From an uncultured Planctomycetaceae bacterium (GTDB taxonomy: Bacteria; Planctomycetota; Planctomycetia; Planctomycetales; Planctomycetaceae), in assembly GCA_903823545.1 (NCBI GenBank), contig CAIJTL010001311.1:1-7166 (forward strand): a stretch of 7,166 bases of DNA, read 5' to 3'. The translations under genes were made by a program, and so were the position numbers. Positions 6,253 through 7,166 of the stretch are shown here, piece by piece. Below the pieces are notes generated by a model, which was not told the DNA's origin, made no database searches, and saw only the letters and a program-made list of their open reading frames with translations. The stretch's first letter is position 1; every line of letters begins with the position of its first letter.

Positions 6253-6921
6253 TTGTGCTCGCAGCCAAATGTCATACCCGTCGTGGGATTGATTGGTGGC
6301 GTTGGGTCCGGGAAAAGTTCCGTGGCTCGGCGCTTCCAGGCAATATCGCGTTGTCCGGTGGCCGTCATTGACGCGGATCAATTGGGCCACCAAGTCCTGC
6401 AACTTCCGACCGTGAAAAAGCAACTTCTTCAACGGTTCGGATCAACCATTTTTGATTCCCAAGGAGACATCACTCGATCATCACTCGGACGGCTTGTGTT
6501 CGGTGAAGACGCGACCGTCAGACAAGCTCGACACGACCTCGAAGCCATCGTGCATCCGGAAATCCGCAAGCTGGCAGAACAGTCGATCCACAACCTTCGC
6601 CAGGAACGGCAAGTCGAACTGATCGTGCTCGACGCCGCCTTGCTGCTGGAAGCGGGTTGGAAAGATGCCTGTGACCACGTGGTCTTCGTCGACACCCCCG
6701 AAGCGGATCGAATCGCTCGCGTACAAGCAAACCGAGGTTGGTCCGCCGAGGAACTCGCCAAACGCGAGGCCAGCCAATGGCCCCTGCCTCGCAAGCGAGC
6801 GGCTGCCAATGCGGTGATCGATAATTCGAAGTCCGTGGACGACGCGTCAAAACAACTGGAGCAGGTGATTCAAAAAATGGAGTGCGGTGAGCCATCACCG
6901 TTTTGGATACGAGAGATTTGA
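6253..6921 (+). CDS. coaE: Dephospho-CoA kinase
   Basis: CoaE phosphorylates the 3' hydroxyl of dephospho-CoA with ATP, the final cytoplasmic step of coenzyme A synthesis. The 222-aa product has the P-loop GGVGSGKS at residues 15-22, VIDADQLGH at 38-46 (Asp40/Asp42, substrate-binding DxD-like motif), IVHPEIRKLAE at 99-109, VLDAALLLEAGW at 125-136, and the lid and base-binding region RIARVQANRGWSAEELAKREASQ leading to ANAVIDNSKS at 185-194. Length is usual for the family. No ATG is available in frame after the stop at 6208-6210. The TTG at 6253 gives an N-terminus of suitable length; a GTG at 6283 would start only four residues before GG of the P-loop and is the other option. Neither has a clear ribosome binding site. 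The gene points away from the minus-strand block across the intergenic repeat. Function is firm. Confidence 0.95.
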   Translation: MCSQPNVIPVVGLIGGVGSGKSSVARRFQAISRCPVAVIDADQLGHQVLQLPTVKKQLLQRFGSTIFDSQGDITRSSLGRLVFGEDATVRQARHDLEAIVHPEIRKLAEQSIHNLRQERQVELIVLDAALLLEAGWKDACDHVVFVDTPEADRIARVQANRGWSAEELAKREASQWPLPRKRAAANAVIDNSKSVDDASKQLEQVIQKMECGEPSPFWIREI

Positions 6922-6978
6922 AATCGACTCCGCCGAACAGATTGGATGCGATAACCGCAGAGAATTTGAGACCGAACG

Positions 6979-7166
6979 ATGAGTGATTCTTTTGTAATGC
7001 TGGCAGATATTGATGTGACACTCGACGAAGCAACCGAATTGTCGAGTGTCGTACTCGATGGCTTGCGCAAGCACGGGATCATTGGCAATCATGCCAATGA
7101 AGAATGTGTGCTTGGCGGGACTGGGTTCCCGCCCGGTCAAAAGATCGCTGATATTTACAAAGTGGC
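6979..7166 (+). CDS. Unrecognised protein, N-terminal part (runs off right edge)
   Basis: An ATG at 6979, 57 bp after the coaE stop, opens a frame that stays open for 62 codons to the window edge. It begins MSDSFVMLADIDVTLDEA and continues through ELSSVVLDGLRKHGIIG to GGTGFPPGQKIADIYK. No signal peptide or membrane segment is visible. I do not recognise the family. The strand, the short gap and the absence of a terminator suggest co-transcription with coaE. The ribosome binding site is weak (GAG about 8 nt before the ATG). An in-frame ATG seven codons in... the codon at 6997, is an alternative start. It is taken as coding because the frame is open, on the expected strand and free of obvious conflict, but the evidence is modest. 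Confidence 0.6.
   Translation, partial: MSDSFVMLADIDVTLDEATELSSVVLDGLRKHGIIGNHANEECVLGGTGFPPGQKIADIYKV

Noticed and set aside
6518..7033. Minus-strand open frame of 171 codons
   Set aside because: It is antisense to coaE, whose P-loop and other motifs are clear. The product is an Arg-rich shadow.
1..7166. CRISPR arrays, tRNA, rRNA genes or insertion-sequence transposases
   Set aside because: No regularly spaced direct repeats, tRNA-like cloverleaf with TTCGANTC-type arm, rRNA-like stretch or transposase motif was seen. The cloverleaf-like fold at 5916-6006 has none of the conserved tRNA bases.

Overview
The window looks like chromosomal DNA of a planctomycete. The strongest sign is a DUF1549/DUF1553 (PSCyt2-PSD1) secreted protein with a CxxCH heme motif, encoded on the same strand and in the same cluster as a Tat-exported DUF1501 protein. 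This pairing is amplified in Planctomycetes and rare elsewhere. The genus cannot be fixed from the sequence, and all family assignments are from reading motifs, not from searches.

Layout: the left 5.7 kb is a minus-strand block, read from right to left. It starts with the 850-aa DUF1549/DUF1553 protein (5741 to 3189). Next is a compact toxin-antitoxin module: a 71-aa coiled-coil antitoxin (3110 to 2895) and a VapC-like PIN ribonuclease (about 2891 to 2463). A small two-helix membrane protein follows (about 2429 or 2462 to 2106), then the 430-aa DUF1501 protein (2067 to 775), and last the N-terminal 222 codons of epoxyqueuosine reductase QueG, which runs off the left edge. DUF1549 and DUF1501 genes are normally neighbours, so the toxin-antitoxin module and membrane gene look like an insertion into a DUF1549-DUF1501 operon. 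The PIN gene has no ATG, GTG or TTG in front of its first catalytic aspartate. Its best start is an ATT three bases after the antitoxin stop codon.

From 5742 to 6252 lies a divergent intergenic region of about 510 bp. It holds a nested inverted repeat at 5916-6006, made of two opposed GTAG-plus-hairpin units (a REP/BIME-like element) inside a longer outer inverted repeat. Weak candidate promoters face outward on both sides. To the right, on the plus strand, are coaE (dephospho-CoA kinase, last step of coenzyme A synthesis) and the first 62 codons of an unrecognised gene that runs off the right edge.

Functionally, the DUF1549/DUF1501 pair probably acts in the periplasm or at the cell surface, with an unknown biochemical role. 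QueG and CoaE are housekeeping enzymes (tRNA queuosine modification and CoA synthesis). The PIN pair is a candidate type II toxin-antitoxin system. The points most worth following up are the start-codon problem in the toxin, the position of the module inside the operon with a membrane protein attached, and the REP-like element.
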